A stretch of DNA of 64,000 nucleotides from DATARH01 sp050246595 (GCA_050246595.1 JBFWVT010000006.1:1-64000); one strand, 5' to 3'. Shown: positions 36,254 to 44,858, numbered from the stretch's first letter. Made by a program: numbers and translations. The notes: generated by a model from the sequence alone, not told the origin.

Positions 36254-36684
36254 TCAGCCGCGAACCGATCTATGCGGCGTTGTTCGAGCGGGTCGCCGGC
36301 GCCGCACACTTTGTCACAGCAGGGCGGAAGCTGCGGCACTGGAGCGACCTCACGGCCGCCGAGCAGCCGGCGCTTTTTATGCGGCAAAAGCTCGAAGTCG
36401 CGACCATTGCAGCGCTTGGCGCGCCGACCGTGTGGAAGCTGGTCGTAGAACTTTATGTCTATGCCCACGCGAGCGACCCTTATATGGCACCCACGACGGT
36501 ACTCAACCCGCTGATCGATGCGGTCCAGTCGGCCTTGGCACCGACCCCGGTTACGGGGGTGCAGAACCTGGGGGTGCCCGAGATGGTACAGCACGCGTGC
36601 ATCACCGGAAAGATTGAGATTACCGAAGGCGTGCTTCGCGACCAAGCGGTCGCGATCATTCCGGTCGAGATTCTCTGCCTCTAG
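36250..36684 (+). CDS. Tail terminator-like minor tail protein
   Basis: A 144-residue protein in the place of the GTA/HK97 tail terminator (DUF3168-like). The sequence begins ISREPIYAALFERVAG, has LTAAEQPALFMRQK, VWKLVVELYVYAHASDP and LNPLIDAVQSALAP, and ends VEILCL. This matches the alpha/beta pattern of tail terminator proteins. It is coupled to the connector by ATGA. Confidence 0.6.
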   Translation: MISREPIYAALFERVAGAAHFVTAGRKLRHWSDLTAAEQPALFMRQKLEVATIAALGAPTVWKLVVELYVYAHASDPYMAPTTVLNPLIDAVQSALAPTPVTGVQNLGVPEMVQHACITGKIEITEGVLRDQAVAIIPVEILCL

Positions 36685-36697
36685 CAGGAGCTGAACA

Positions 36698-36904
36698 ATG
36701 GATGAGAATGAAATCCCGGACGAAGCCGGGAGGCTGGCCGGGTGTGCCGTGCCGCAGCCGATCGATATGTTGATCGAACTCTGGTGGGCCGACTATTTTC
36801 CCGGCTCGCCAGTGGCGCAACTGACACCGGCCTGGAACCAGGCTCTCGCCGCCAAGGAAGATTTGAAGCGGCGGCTCGCGTCCTTTGCTGGAGGAGTGGC
36901 CTGA
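36698..36904 (+). CDS. Small hypothetical protein in the tail module
   Basis: A 68-residue acidic protein with an AGGAGC ribosome site before the ATG. Contains IDMLIELWWADYFPGSPVAQLTP and a helical C-terminus (NQALAAKEDLKRRLASF). It lies between tail terminator and tube genes and is one base ahead of the tube gene. I do not recognise it. Confidence 0.6.
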   Translation: MDENEIPDEAGRLAGCAVPQPIDMLIELWWADYFPGSPVAQLTPAWNQALAAKEDLKRRLASFAGGVA

Positions 36905-36905
36905 C

Positions 36906-37670
36906 ATGCAGCTCGCGTTCGGCGCTGGGGCGCTGTGGGGCAACCGCACCGATGTTACAGGTTCCGGCATCGGTCCCGACCAGTTCGGCATTCTGCAGGA
37001 GGTGCAGATCGAGTGGGATTGGACGGTTCGGGAATTGTGGGGGCAGTACCAGTTTCCGGTCGATATTGCGCGCGGCCAGGGCAAGATCAGCGGCAAGGCC
37101 AAGTTCGCTCGCATCTTCGGGGCGATCTACGGTGACTTGTTCTTTGGCCAGACGCCCGCGGCCGGTGGGCTGACCGTCTCAGAAAACGAGGCGGCGATCG
37201 TGCCCGCGACGCTGCCCTACACGTTAGCGGTTGCCAATGCCGCCACGTTCGCCGACGATCTTGGTGTGTATTATGCCGCGGGCGCGACTGCCGGCAACCG
37301 CTTCACCCGGGTCGGCACGCCGTCTTCACCCGGTCAGTATTCGGTGAATATGGCGACCGGCATTTATACCTTCGCGGCAGCCGACGCCGGCGCCTCGGTG
37401 ATTGTCAGCTATTTGTTCAACAGCGGTTCCGGCAAGAAGCTGGCAATCACGAACCAGCTAATGGGGTTTACGCCGACCTTTAAGGCGACATTCTACACCA
37501 GCAAGACGACGCAAGGCGTGCCGGCCGGACTGACACTCGTGCTGAATGCGTGCACCGCCTCGAAACTGTCGCTGCCGACCAAGACCGACGATTACGAAAT
37601 TCAGGAATTCGACTTCAGCGCGTTTGCCGACGCGACCGGCGCGATCGGCACATTGAGCGTCAACGAGTAG
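36906..37670 (+). CDS. Major tail tube-like protein
   Basis: A 254-residue protein in tail-tube position. It starts QLAFGAGALWGNRTDVTGSG and has VQIEWDWTVRELWGQYQFPVDIARGQGKISGKAKFAR, the fold expected of the tube barrel. A central domain (about 100-170; VTSENEAAIVP-like to VIVSYLFNSGSG) looks like an added beta-domain. It ends ATGAIGTLSVNE. The ATG at 36906 overlaps no gene but follows the small protein directly. Followed by the assembly chaperone, as in HK97 and GTAs. Confidence 0.68.
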   Translation: MQLAFGAGALWGNRTDVTGSGIGPDQFGILQEVQIEWDWTVRELWGQYQFPVDIARGQGKISGKAKFARIFGAIYGDLFFGQTPAAGGLTVSENEAAIVPATLPYTLAVANAATFADDLGVYYAAGATAGNRFTRVGTPSSPGQYSVNMATGIYTFAAADAGASVIVSYLFNSGSGKKLAITNQLMGFTPTFKATFYTSKTTQGVPAGLTLVLNACTASKLSLPTKTDDYEIQEFDFSAFADATGAIGTLSVNE

Positions 37671-37674
37671 CGCG

Positions 37675-38085
37675 ATGGCGGAAACGATCGTGCTCGGCGG
37701 TCTTCGACTGGAAGCCCGCCCGTTGAAGCTCGGCCAGTTGCGGCATGTTCTCGATGCCCTGGAGGAAATGGCCGGCAAATCGGGAGGCGGGCTGATCGAG
37801 GCGGCGGCGCGCGTCGTCGCCGCCGGTCTGGCGCCCACCCATCCCGAATTGACTGCGGAAAAGGTCCTCGACCTGGAAGCCGACATCGAGCAGCTCAATG
37901 ATGCCGTCGCAGCCGTCCTGCGGACCGCGGGACTGCGTCGACCAGAGGACGGCGCCGGGGCGCAGATGATGGGGGAAGCGCAGCCGGTGGCGAGTCCAGG
38001 GGCGAAGCCGGGGGCAGGCCCCGTGAGCAGCTCGCCGCCCTCTACGGCGCCCTCGCCACCGGCTGCTTCTATCCTTATCCGGTGA
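37675..38085 (+). CDS. Tail assembly chaperone (G-like)
   Basis: A 136-residue protein beginning AETIVLGGLRLEARPLKLGQLRHVLDALEEM, with a helical second half and a low-complexity Pro/Ala/Ser tail. Position between the tube and tape-measure genes marks it as the G-type chaperone. From about 37,900 the -1 frame is also open and continues into the next frame, so a programmed -1 slip (candidates: the G run near 37,971-37,976, CCGGGGG near 38,007, or CCCC near 38,017) would make the longer GT fusion and avoid the poor Ser/Pro-rich C-terminus seen in frame 0. Confidence 0.65.
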   Translation: MAETIVLGGLRLEARPLKLGQLRHVLDALEEMAGKSGGGLIEAAARVVAAGLAPTHPELTAEKVLDLEADIEQLNDAVAAVLRTAGLRRPEDGAGAQMMGEAQPVASPGAKPGAGPVSSSPPSTAPSPPAASILIR

Positions 38086-38411
38086 TCGATGCGATGACGC
38101 TCGCCGAGGCGGGCGAAATCTTTGCTTACTGGGAACGTGATCCGCCGACGCACCTGATCGTGCAAACAATCGCGCGGCTGCTCGGCTGGACCCCGCAACC
38201 GATGTCGTCGCGCCCGCCGCGAATCGAGGAGATAGCCGCGTCGGCGCCGCCGGGGCTTGCGGTGGCGCATGGCGGCGCGATCGATATGCCGGTGCCGGTT
38301 CTCAATCCGGAAGCGCTGCGCTCGCGCAACCGGGCGCGGGCGGCCGAGATCGCGCGGCGGGCTTCGCATGGCGGGGCGCAGCCATTGCCGCGCGCGTTCG
38401 GCGCCGCCTAA
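38082..38411 (+). CDS. T-part of the tail assembly chaperone, probably expressed by -1 frameshift
   Basis: A frame of 109 residues starting at GTG 38082, overlapping the preceding stop. Its coding look continues upstream of the GTG in the same frame (LAALYGALATGCFYPYPVI just before it), which argues that it is normally reached by a -1 frameshift from the 37675 gene rather than by its own start. The product contains MTLAEAGEIFAYWERDPPTHLIVQTIARLLGW and a Pro/Arg-rich tail. In lambda, GpGT recruits tube subunits to the tape measure. Confidence 0.6.
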   Translation: MIDAMTLAEAGEIFAYWERDPPTHLIVQTIARLLGWTPQPMSSRPPRIEEIAASAPPGLAVAHGGAIDMPVPVLNPEALRSRNRARAAEIARRASHGGAQPLPRAFGAA

Positions 38412-38448
38412 CCTGTACCGGCCGCAGAGTCCCATTGGGGAGGGTGGA

Positions 38449-39111
38449 ATGCGAGGGGGGCGGTTTTTTGCTGCCGCTTGCGCCGTGGCGGTGTGCATGC
38501 AGGCGGTGCCGGCGAGGGCTGTCGGGCCGGGCAATGGGCCGGGTTGCCTCGGGGTGGCGGTCACGGAATGCGTTGCCTGGCTGCGTATGACGATGACACT
38601 CGACGAAAATTTTCTGGCTCAGGCGATGGCCCGGCGGCATGAGGTCGACGTCAACGGCCAACCGCTCGGCCGCGGTCTCGTTGTGGTCAACGGTCGATTG
38701 CCGGAGCGGCCGGAGCAGTTCGTCCTTCTTCTCCATCTCGGGACGGGCGATACGGTCAGGCGGGTCGAATCCAATCTGACGATCCGGCTGACCGATGCGC
38801 GCACCGAGGCGGTATACGACCAGAGCGGATTTTACGAGATCGTCTGGCGTGTGCTGGGGCGGCGCTGTCCTGGAATTGCTAAGCTCGACCTTTACCGGTT
38901 TTTCGAGAATTCGGTGAAACCGCGCATCCGTCAGGAGCAGCAGGATTTGTCGAAGGGCTTGTGGGGCGTGCACAGGCTTATTTCACATGCGGCCGGGGTG
39001 CCCTATTGCGGTGTCAGTTTCGGCTACACCGGAATGACCGAATGGCGGGGATCGAGCGACATCCGATCCGGCCGGAACTTCAGAGATTTCGCCTTTATCG
39101 CACTGGAGTGA
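38449..39111 (+). CDS. Exported protein of unknown function in the tail module
   Basis: A 220-residue protein. The N-terminus MRGGRFFAAACAVAVCMQAVPARA is a Sec signal peptide with an ARA cleavage site. The mature part contains WLRMTMTLDENFLAQAMARRHEVDVNG, LLLHLGTGDTVRRVES, RRCPGIAKLDLYRFFENSVKPRIRQE and GVPYCGVSFGYTGMTEW; two cysteines may pair. A GGGGAGGG ribosome site lies before the ATG. It sits between the tail chaperone and the tape measure, a place where nothing is inserted in standard phages, and is followed by a terminator. I cannot assign a function. Confidence 0.6.
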   Translation: MRGGRFFAAACAVAVCMQAVPARAVGPGNGPGCLGVAVTECVAWLRMTMTLDENFLAQAMARRHEVDVNGQPLGRGLVVVNGRLPERPEQFVLLLHLGTGDTVRRVESNLTIRLTDARTEAVYDQSGFYEIVWRVLGRRCPGIAKLDLYRFFENSVKPRIRQEQQDLSKGLWGVHRLISHAAGVPYCGVSFGYTGMTEWRGSSDIRSGRNFRDFAFIALE

Positions 39112-39147
39112 CCGGAACCGCTTCTCCGACTCCGACGGGCTTTGCTT

Positions 39148-39174
39148 GGGGCGCTTTGGCGCCCCGATTTTTTT
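39148..39174 (+). terminator. Intrinsic terminator 11 bp before the tape-measure start
   Basis: Stem GGGGCGC (39148-39154) / GCGCCCC (39159-39165), loop TTTG, then GA and a run of T. The next gene starts at 39186 with its ribosome site (AGAGG) immediately after the T run. Confidence 0.83.
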
Positions 39175-39185
39175 AGAGGTGCAAC

Positions 39186-40406
39186 GTGGCCGAAAATTTG
39201 TCCGATATCGGGGGCGCGATTACGGCCGTCGAGAGCCTGAAACGGGCGGTAAGTGCGGCGGCCCATCCGGTGTATCGCCTGAAGCAAGTGTTTTCCGATG
39301 CCGGCACTGCCATCCAGCGAAGCAGCACAGCCAGCGCCGCGACGTATCGCGCCGACTTGCAGCGGATGGTGGCCGAGCACGCAATATCGCTGCGCGAGGC
39401 AATAAGCCTCGAAATCGACTACACCGCGCGACGCAGCGCCGAGGAGCGTGCCTGGCTCGCGAACACGCTGGCCAATGATGCAGCCGGCCTTGGAGACAAG
39501 GCATCGGCTTATGCCGAACTCGTCGGCCTCAGCGAACGATACGCGGCGGAGGTGGCCGAGGATCAGCGGCGTATGGCCGAGGCCGCCCGTCGCGAAGCCG
39601 ATCGCATTGCGCTTCCGTATCGGCGCGCTTTTGACGGGATCGGCGAAGGGTGGCGGTATGCGATGACCGGGCTGGTCGATGGCTCGCTGAGCTTTCGCGG
39701 AGCGGCGCTGGAGGTCGCTCAATCGGTTGAGCGCGGGTTTATCCGCATGTTGCAGACCACGGCCTCGCGGGCTGCGGCGGGGCCACTCGCCTCGCTGCTT
39801 GGACAACCGACGCCGGCCGCCGGCGAGGGCGTCAGCGATGTCCTCGGCAACGCGGTTGGCAGTTGGCTGTTCGGCGCGCCGCAACAGCTCGGGGCGGCGG
39901 CCGCGACGACGGCGAACGCCGCCGCGCTTGCCGCCAATACCGCGGCATTGGGGGCGCTGACCGCTTCGCTCGGGGCATCGGCCGTCGCCGGAGGAGCAGG
40001 CGCGCTCGGCGGTGCCGCTTCGCTCGCCGGCGGTGTGGCAAGTGCCGGAGCCGCAGCGGGCGGCGGCGGATTGTTCGGCGGGTTGTTCAGCCTTCTCGGC
40101 GGTTTGTTGGCGTTTGCCGGCGGCGGTGTCGTGCCATCGGCGGCGGGTGGCTGGGCCTTGCCAAATTTTCCGGGTGCCCGGCCAGCCCTGCTGCATGCCC
40201 GCGAAATGGTGTTGCCGGCGCCGATCAGCGAGGGATTGCAGCAGATGATTGCGGAAGGTGGCGGAGCCGGCAACATGCACCTGCATTTCCACGGTCCCTC
40301 GGATGGGCCGGCCGTGGAACGCTGGTTTACCGGGCTGATGGCGCGCAATCCCGGTGTCGTGCGGCAGATGCTGCGGTCCAACGCGCTGACCCCGCGCACG
40401 ATTTGA
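39186..40406 (+). CDS. Tape-measure-like tail protein (short)
   Basis: A 406-residue protein starting at GTG 39186. The N-terminal half is helical (AVESLKRAVSAAAH, ERYAAEVAEDQRRMAEAARREADRIAL). The middle is Ala/Gly-rich and hydrophobic (ANAAALAANTAALGALTASLGASAVAGG; LFGGLFSLLGGLLAFAGGG) and the end has LLHAREMVLPAPISEGLQQ and MHLHFHG, a typical end of tape-measure proteins. This is short for the class, as in GTAs, and predicts a tail of only about 60 nm by the usual 0.15 nm per residue. Confidence 0.7.
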   Translation: MAENLSDIGGAITAVESLKRAVSAAAHPVYRLKQVFSDAGTAIQRSSTASAATYRADLQRMVAEHAISLREAISLEIDYTARRSAEERAWLANTLANDAAGLGDKASAYAELVGLSERYAAEVAEDQRRMAEAARREADRIALPYRRAFDGIGEGWRYAMTGLVDGSLSFRGAALEVAQSVERGFIRMLQTTASRAAAGPLASLLGQPTPAAGEGVSDVLGNAVGSWLFGAPQQLGAAAATTANAAALAANTAALGALTASLGASAVAGGAGALGGAASLAGGVASAGAAAGGGGLFGGLFSLLGGLLAFAGGGVVPSAAGGWALPNFPGARPALLHAREMVLPAPISEGLQQMIAEGGGAGNMHLHFHGPSDGPAVERWFTGLMARNPGVVRQMLRSNALTPRTI

Positions 40407-40416
40407 ACGGCAAGCG

Positions 40417-41043
40417 ATGACCGCGATCTTTCCCGCTCTTCCCGGCCTCGGCTGGTCGGTGACGAAGATGCCGCGTTTCGCCGGGCGCATCCAAAACGCC
40501 ATCTCCGGCCGCGAGTTGCGCGTGCTCGACCAGGTGAACCCGATCTGGACCTGGACCCTGACCTATTCGCTGCTGCGTGACAAATGGGACATGCGTGCTG
40601 CGACGGGACCCGGTGTCGGACACGACGAGCTGCGCACGCTCGCCGGCTTCTTTCTGCAGCAGCAGGGTACGTTTCGGCCGTTTCTGTTCGACGACCCGAC
40701 CGACAATGCGGTCGCCGATCAATTGTTGGGAACCGGTGACGGCAGCACGCGCGCCTTCCAACTCGTGCGCAGCATGGGCGGGTTTGCCGAGCCGATCACC
40801 GCGCCGAATATCGTCACTGCGATACGTTGCAACGGCGTGCGCCAGGAATCGGTGGCGTATACGGTCGATAGCGAGACCGGAGTGGTGACATTCGCGACGC
40901 CGCCGCCGGCCGGGCAGATAATTGCCGCTGATTTCACTTATCGCTTTCGTGTCCGATTTGCCGAGGACAGTGTGGAGTTCGAAAACTTCATGTACCAGCT
41001 CTGGCAATTGAAGCAGATCAAGCTGCAATCGGTGCTGCGATGA
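40417..41043 (+). CDS. DUF2460 tail protein (GTA gp12-like distal tail)
   Basis: A 208-residue protein of the DUF2460/TIGR02217 family, the distal tail ring of GTAs. Landmarks: FPALPGLGWSVTKMPRFAGRIQNAISGRELRV, YSLLRDKWDMR, GFFLQQQGTFRPFLFDDPTDN, and the C-terminal FRVRFAEDSVEFENFMYQLWQLKQIKLQSV. It overlaps the next gene by four bases (ATGA). Together with the next four genes it gives the characteristic GTA tail-tip order. Confidence 0.85.
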   Translation: MTAIFPALPGLGWSVTKMPRFAGRIQNAISGRELRVLDQVNPIWTWTLTYSLLRDKWDMRAATGPGVGHDELRTLAGFFLQQQGTFRPFLFDDPTDNAVADQLLGTGDGSTRAFQLVRSMGGFAEPITAPNIVTAIRCNGVRQESVAYTVDSETGVVTFATPPPAGQIIAADFTYRFRVRFAEDSVEFENFMYQLWQLKQIKLQSVLR

Positions 41044-41990
41044 GACCGTGCTCTGCCGCGTTGAGGGCATTTCTGCATGGCGCGAACTACGAGGCCGTGC
41101 AGATCGACCTTTACACTTTCGTGCTGACGACGGAGGAGGTCTTTCGCTACACGTCCGGTAGTGCGCCGCTGACAGTTCCGGCTGCGGGATTTCCGAGCGG
41201 CAGCATCAATGCCGGTGCGGACCGCAGCTTTGGGTTGGGCCCGCGTTTCGGACGCTCGAAGATCACGACGAAAATCGGCGTCGAGCCGACAGAGCTCGAT
41301 ATCGATGTGCTGGCCGGCCCCGGCGATCTGGTCGGAACCACGGCATTTGCCGAGGCGGTGCGGGTCGGATTGTTCGACGGAGCTACTGTCGAGTTGGACC
41401 GGTTCTTCGCGCCACCGCAAGCAGCAGGTTCGGGGTCGCTCGACACCAGTCTCGGCGTTCTGTTGTGGTTTTACGGACGGGTCGCCGAGTGCGAGGTCGG
41501 GCGCAGCCGGATTGCGATCCGGGTCAAATCGCTGATGAACCTTCTGGCGGTGCAGCAGATGCCGCGGCGCCTTTATCAGGCCAGCTGCAACCATGTGTTC
41601 GGCGATGCGATGTGCGGCTACGACCGAGTGCTGGGGAAGAATTCGGTCGGCATCTCGACCGGGATCGGGGCGGTGACAACCGAGGCGCTTTCCGGCTCGA
41701 CACAGGCGCAGATCGCAATAAGCTTTTCGCCTAGCCCGGCCACCGCCTATGACGAAGGCACGATCACGGCGCTTTCGGGGGCGAACAGCGGTGCGACACG
41801 AACCATCGCCGCGCTGACCGGGGGTGTCGTACGTCTATTGAAACCATGGCTCTCGCCGGTGTCGGTCGGCGATATGTTCCAGCTGCTCCCCGGCTGCGAT
41901 CATACAACCCAGACCTGCCAGACGGTGCTGCAGAACATTGCCCGCTACGGCGGGTTTCCGTATGTCCCGCCACCGGAGTCGGCCGTATGA
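41040..41990 (+). CDS. DUF2163 tail protein (GTA gp13-like)
   Basis: A 316-residue DUF2163/phage_BR0599-type baseplate hub protein. Typical parts are the start ALRAFLHGANYEAVQIDLYTF, FGRSKITTKIGVEPTELDIDVL, AVQQMPRRLYQASCNHVFGDAMCGYDR and the C-terminal LLPGCDHTTQTCQT-x-FGN-like NIARYGGFPYVPPPE. Conserved cysteines in NHVFGDAMCGYDR and GCDHTTQTC bind a metal cluster in homologues. It overlaps both neighbours by four bases. Confidence 0.87.
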   Translation: MRPCSAALRAFLHGANYEAVQIDLYTFVLTTEEVFRYTSGSAPLTVPAAGFPSGSINAGADRSFGLGPRFGRSKITTKIGVEPTELDIDVLAGPGDLVGTTAFAEAVRVGLFDGATVELDRFFAPPQAAGSGSLDTSLGVLLWFYGRVAECEVGRSRIAIRVKSLMNLLAVQQMPRRLYQASCNHVFGDAMCGYDRVLGKNSVGISTGIGAVTTEALSGSTQAQIAISFSPSPATAYDEGTITALSGANSGATRTIAALTGGVVRLLKPWLSPVSVGDMFQLLPGCDHTTQTCQTVLQNIARYGGFPYVPPPESAV

Positions 41991-42484
41991 GCACAATGCT
42001 GCAAGACCAGGAAGACGCAACGATTAGCGGGGTTCGCTGCCCGGAGGACAACCCGATAGGCGCTCGTCGCGAAGCTGTCGTGACGGAGGCAGAAACATGG
42101 ATCGGCACACCGTTCCATCACGCAGCACGGGTCAAGGGCGCCGGTGTCGATTGCCTGATGCTGCTGGCGGAAGTATATGAACGGGCCGGTGTCACCGCCG
42201 GGCGCATCAATCCGCCATTCTATGTGCCGGATTGGCACCTTCACCGGGATGCCGAACGGTACATGGAGGGTCTGTTGCGTTATGCCCGCCCGGTGGATGT
42301 GCCGAAGCCGGGCGACATCGCGCTGTTCCGGTTCGGACGGACGTACTCGCACGGCGCGATCGTCACCGAATGGCCGCGACTGATCCATGCCTACTGGTCG
42401 ATCGGAGTCGTCTGGGGCGATGCGAACCTGTTCCCGCTCGCCGGCCGGGCAGTGCGGTTTTTCACGCCTTTCGGAGCCGAATGA
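41987..42484 (+). CDS. NlpC/P60 tail peptidase (GTA gp14-like)
   Basis: A 165-residue NlpC/P60 cysteine peptidase carried in the tail tip to cut peptidoglycan during entry. C56 in GAGVDCLMLL is the nucleophile and H122 in YSHGAIV the base; H134 in LIHAYW is the expected third residue. TWIGTPFHHAARV precedes the active site as in GTA homologues. Coupled by ATGA on both sides. Confidence 0.87.
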   Translation: MSTMLQDQEDATISGVRCPEDNPIGARREAVVTEAETWIGTPFHHAARVKGAGVDCLMLLAEVYERAGVTAGRINPPFYVPDWHLHRDAERYMEGLLRYARPVDVPKPGDIALFRFGRTYSHGAIVTEWPRLIHAYWSIGVVWGDANLFPLAGRAVRFFTPFGAE

Positions 42485-43827
42485 TGCCGGGTCTGATCGC
42501 CGGCAAGGGCGGCGGGCCGAGTCCGTTCGTCAACGCCTTCCGCGCGCCGCAGCTGAATTCGCTGCGCTATAACACGAGCCAATTCGGCAGCCCTGTATTC
42601 ATCGCCTACGGCACCTGCCGCGTCCCCGTCAATGTCATTGAGTATTGGGGGTTTTCCGGATCCAGCGGTGGCGGCAAGGGAGGCAAGGGGCTCGGCAGGT
42701 CGGCCGGCAAGAAGGGATCGAATCAGCGTTATCAGGTGAACGTCGCCTTTGGCATCTGCCAGGGCCCGGTGTCGTTTGCCAGTGCCTCGCACGGCTCCGG
42801 CGGCAATAACCGGATCTGGTCAAATGGCGGCATTGCCACCGGGCTCGGTGCCGTCGGGCTCAACGGCTACGCCGGAAATGACGGACAAGATCCCGATCCG
42901 GTATTTCTCAGCGCCGATCCGAACACACCAGTGCTCGGTTATTCCGGCAGCTGTTATGTCACCGGCACGCCGATGCAGCTCGGCTCGAGCCCAGTCTTGC
43001 CGAACATCCAGTTCGAAGTGACTGGTTTCGAGGCGGGCAGCGCCGGCCCCGATTTCCCGGATGACGCCCGGCCGGATCGGATCGTCATCGACCTATTGAC
43101 GAATACGCGTTATGGCGCGGGCTTCCCGGCCGAAAACCTCGACAGTACCGGCGCGCTTGCGGATTGGGGCATGTATTGCCAGGCGGCGCAACTTGCGATG
43201 TCGTTGCTGCTGGATCGGCAGCAGCCGTGCGCACGGTGGCTGGAGGAGATCGCACAATTGACGGTTTCAGCCGTGCTGTGGTCGGGGTCGCTTCTGAAGA
43301 TCATTCCCTATGGCGACACGGCACTGTCGGCCAACGGTGCATTGTGGAGTCCGAATCTGACCTGGCAATACGATCTCGGCGACGGTGATTTTCTCGATTT
43401 CGGCGGTGGCAGTGACCCCGTCCTCTTGAACCGCACCGACCCGGCCGAAATGACAAATTGGCTTGGCATCGAGTACATGGACAGTGCCGATGGTTACAAC
43501 CAGCAGGTTCTGCCGGTGTGGGATCAGGGTTTGATCGACCAATACGGCATTCGGAATGAGCCATCGGTACAGGCGCACGAGTTCACGAACCCGACCAGCG
43601 CCACGATTTCGGCGCAGCTGCAATTGCAGCGCAAGGCCTATGTCCGCAACAGATACAAATTCAAACTCGGCTGGCGGTACTCGCTGCTCGAGCCGATGGA
43701 TATCGTGCTGCTGAACGATACGGCACTCGGCCTTTCCGGCGCGGCCGTGCGCATCGTCCAGATCGACGAGGACGATAACGGCGAGCTGACCATCACTGCC
43801 GAGGAAATTCCGGGAGTGACCCCATGA
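42481..43827 (+). CDS. Tail tip/host-specificity protein, N-terminal half (J/gp15-like)
   Basis: A 448-residue protein corresponding to the first part of the large GTA/lambda J-type tip protein. It begins LIAGKGGGPSPFVNAFRAPQLNSLRYNTSQFGSPVFIAYGTCRV, contains LDSTGALADWGMYCQAAQLAMSLLLDRQQPCARWLEEIAQL and ends in the phage-tail_3-like ISAQLQLQRKAYVRNRYKFKLGWRYSLLEPMDIVLL and GELTITAEEIPG. A Lys/Gly-rich loop (GGGKGGKGLGRSAGKKGSNQR) near residue 70 is unusual. The remaining part of the tip protein is encoded by the next gene, overlapping four bases. Confidence 0.78.
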   Translation: MMPGLIAGKGGGPSPFVNAFRAPQLNSLRYNTSQFGSPVFIAYGTCRVPVNVIEYWGFSGSSGGGKGGKGLGRSAGKKGSNQRYQVNVAFGICQGPVSFASASHGSGGNNRIWSNGGIATGLGAVGLNGYAGNDGQDPDPVFLSADPNTPVLGYSGSCYVTGTPMQLGSSPVLPNIQFEVTGFEAGSAGPDFPDDARPDRIVIDLLTNTRYGAGFPAENLDSTGALADWGMYCQAAQLAMSLLLDRQQPCARWLEEIAQLTVSAVLWSGSLLKIIPYGDTALSANGALWSPNLTWQYDLGDGDFLDFGGGSDPVLLNRTDPAEMTNWLGIEYMDSADGYNQQVLPVWDQGLIDQYGIRNEPSVQAHEFTNPTSATISAQLQLQRKAYVRNRYKFKLGWRYSLLEPMDIVLLNDTALGLSGAAVRIVQIDEDDNGELTITAEEIPGVTP

Positions 43828-44858
43828 CGGGCAACATCCTCCCGATCGGGATCGGCACTGCTTCCCTCTATCCGCGGCTCGCGACGGCGGGCAGCGCGGT
43901 CGACACGCTGACAGATCCCGGCGACACCAACCCGCCGATCATCTTCGAGCCGCCAATCGCGCTATCCGGGGGCGCTTATGAAGTGTGGCTGATTGCCTCG
44001 GGCGGTCCTGACTGGGGCGGCTGCCAGGTCTGGCTCTCGATCGACAATGCGACCTATGCGCTGGCCGGTACGATTTACCGCGGCGCCCGCCAGGGCACGC
44101 TGACCGCCGACCTGCCGAGCCATCCCGACCCTGATGTCACCAGCACGTTGTCGGTTGATCTGACGCAAAGCCAGGGCCAGTTGCTGTCGGGCACGCAAGC
44201 CGATGCCGACAATTTTGTGACGCTCTGCTATGTCGATGGCGAGCTGATCAGCTACCGGACCGCGACGCTGACGGCGGCGCACGGATACGATTTGACGTAT
44301 CTGAGGCGCGGAGTCTACGGTACCGCGATCAATGCTCACGCAATCGGCAGCAGTTTCGCACGCTTCGGCCCCAGTGATCCGTCACTGTTCAGGTATCGCT
44401 ACCCCGGCAACTTCGTCGGACAGACGATTCATGTGAAGTTGCCCGCGTTCAACATTTTCGGTCAAGCATTGCAGGACCTGTCCGAGCTTGCCGCCGATAC
44501 TTATACACTGACCGGGGCGGGCGCTGTCGCGGCAGTCACGATACCCATCCAGTTTCTTGGTGCGCCACAGGCCGGTCAGCCGATCACGCGCTATACGTGC
44601 GGACAGGTATTGTCGCTTCCGGCCGATCTTGCCGGAAGCGTGTGCAGTGTCGGTATGCCGGCGGCGGTGGCGCAGATACATGATGTCGCGAGAAACGGGA
44701 CCAACTTCGCGACAATCACCTTCGCTCCCGGGGAAAGCCAAGCGAGTTTCGCCGGCTCGACGCAGAGTTTTGTCTCAGGCGACGTGATGACGATCACGCC
44801 ACGCGCAACCGACGCAAACCTGGCGCAGATTTCGGGCTATCTCGCCGGCAGCGGCTAG
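43824..44858 (+). CDS. Tail tip protein, C-terminal half (gp15-like)
   Basis: A 344-residue protein continuing the tip protein in a separate gene (GTGACC overlap with the previous stop). It contains the GTA tip segment NFVTLCYVDGELISYRTATLTAAHGYDLTYLRRGVYGT, FARFGPSDPSLFRYRYPGNFVGQTIHVKLPAFNIFGQALQDLSELA, and a C-terminal beta-rich portion. Tip proteins of this type recognise the host cell surface. The split into two genes is different from the single large gene of classical GTAs. Confidence 0.75.
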   Translation: MTGNILPIGIGTASLYPRLATAGSAVDTLTDPGDTNPPIIFEPPIALSGGAYEVWLIASGGPDWGGCQVWLSIDNATYALAGTIYRGARQGTLTADLPSHPDPDVTSTLSVDLTQSQGQLLSGTQADADNFVTLCYVDGELISYRTATLTAAHGYDLTYLRRGVYGTAINAHAIGSSFARFGPSDPSLFRYRYPGNFVGQTIHVKLPAFNIFGQALQDLSELAADTYTLTGAGAVAAVTIPIQFLGAPQAGQPITRYTCGQVLSLPADLAGSVCSVGMPAAVAQIHDVARNGTNFATITFAPGESQASFAGSTQSFVSGDVMTITPRATDANLAQISGYLAGSG

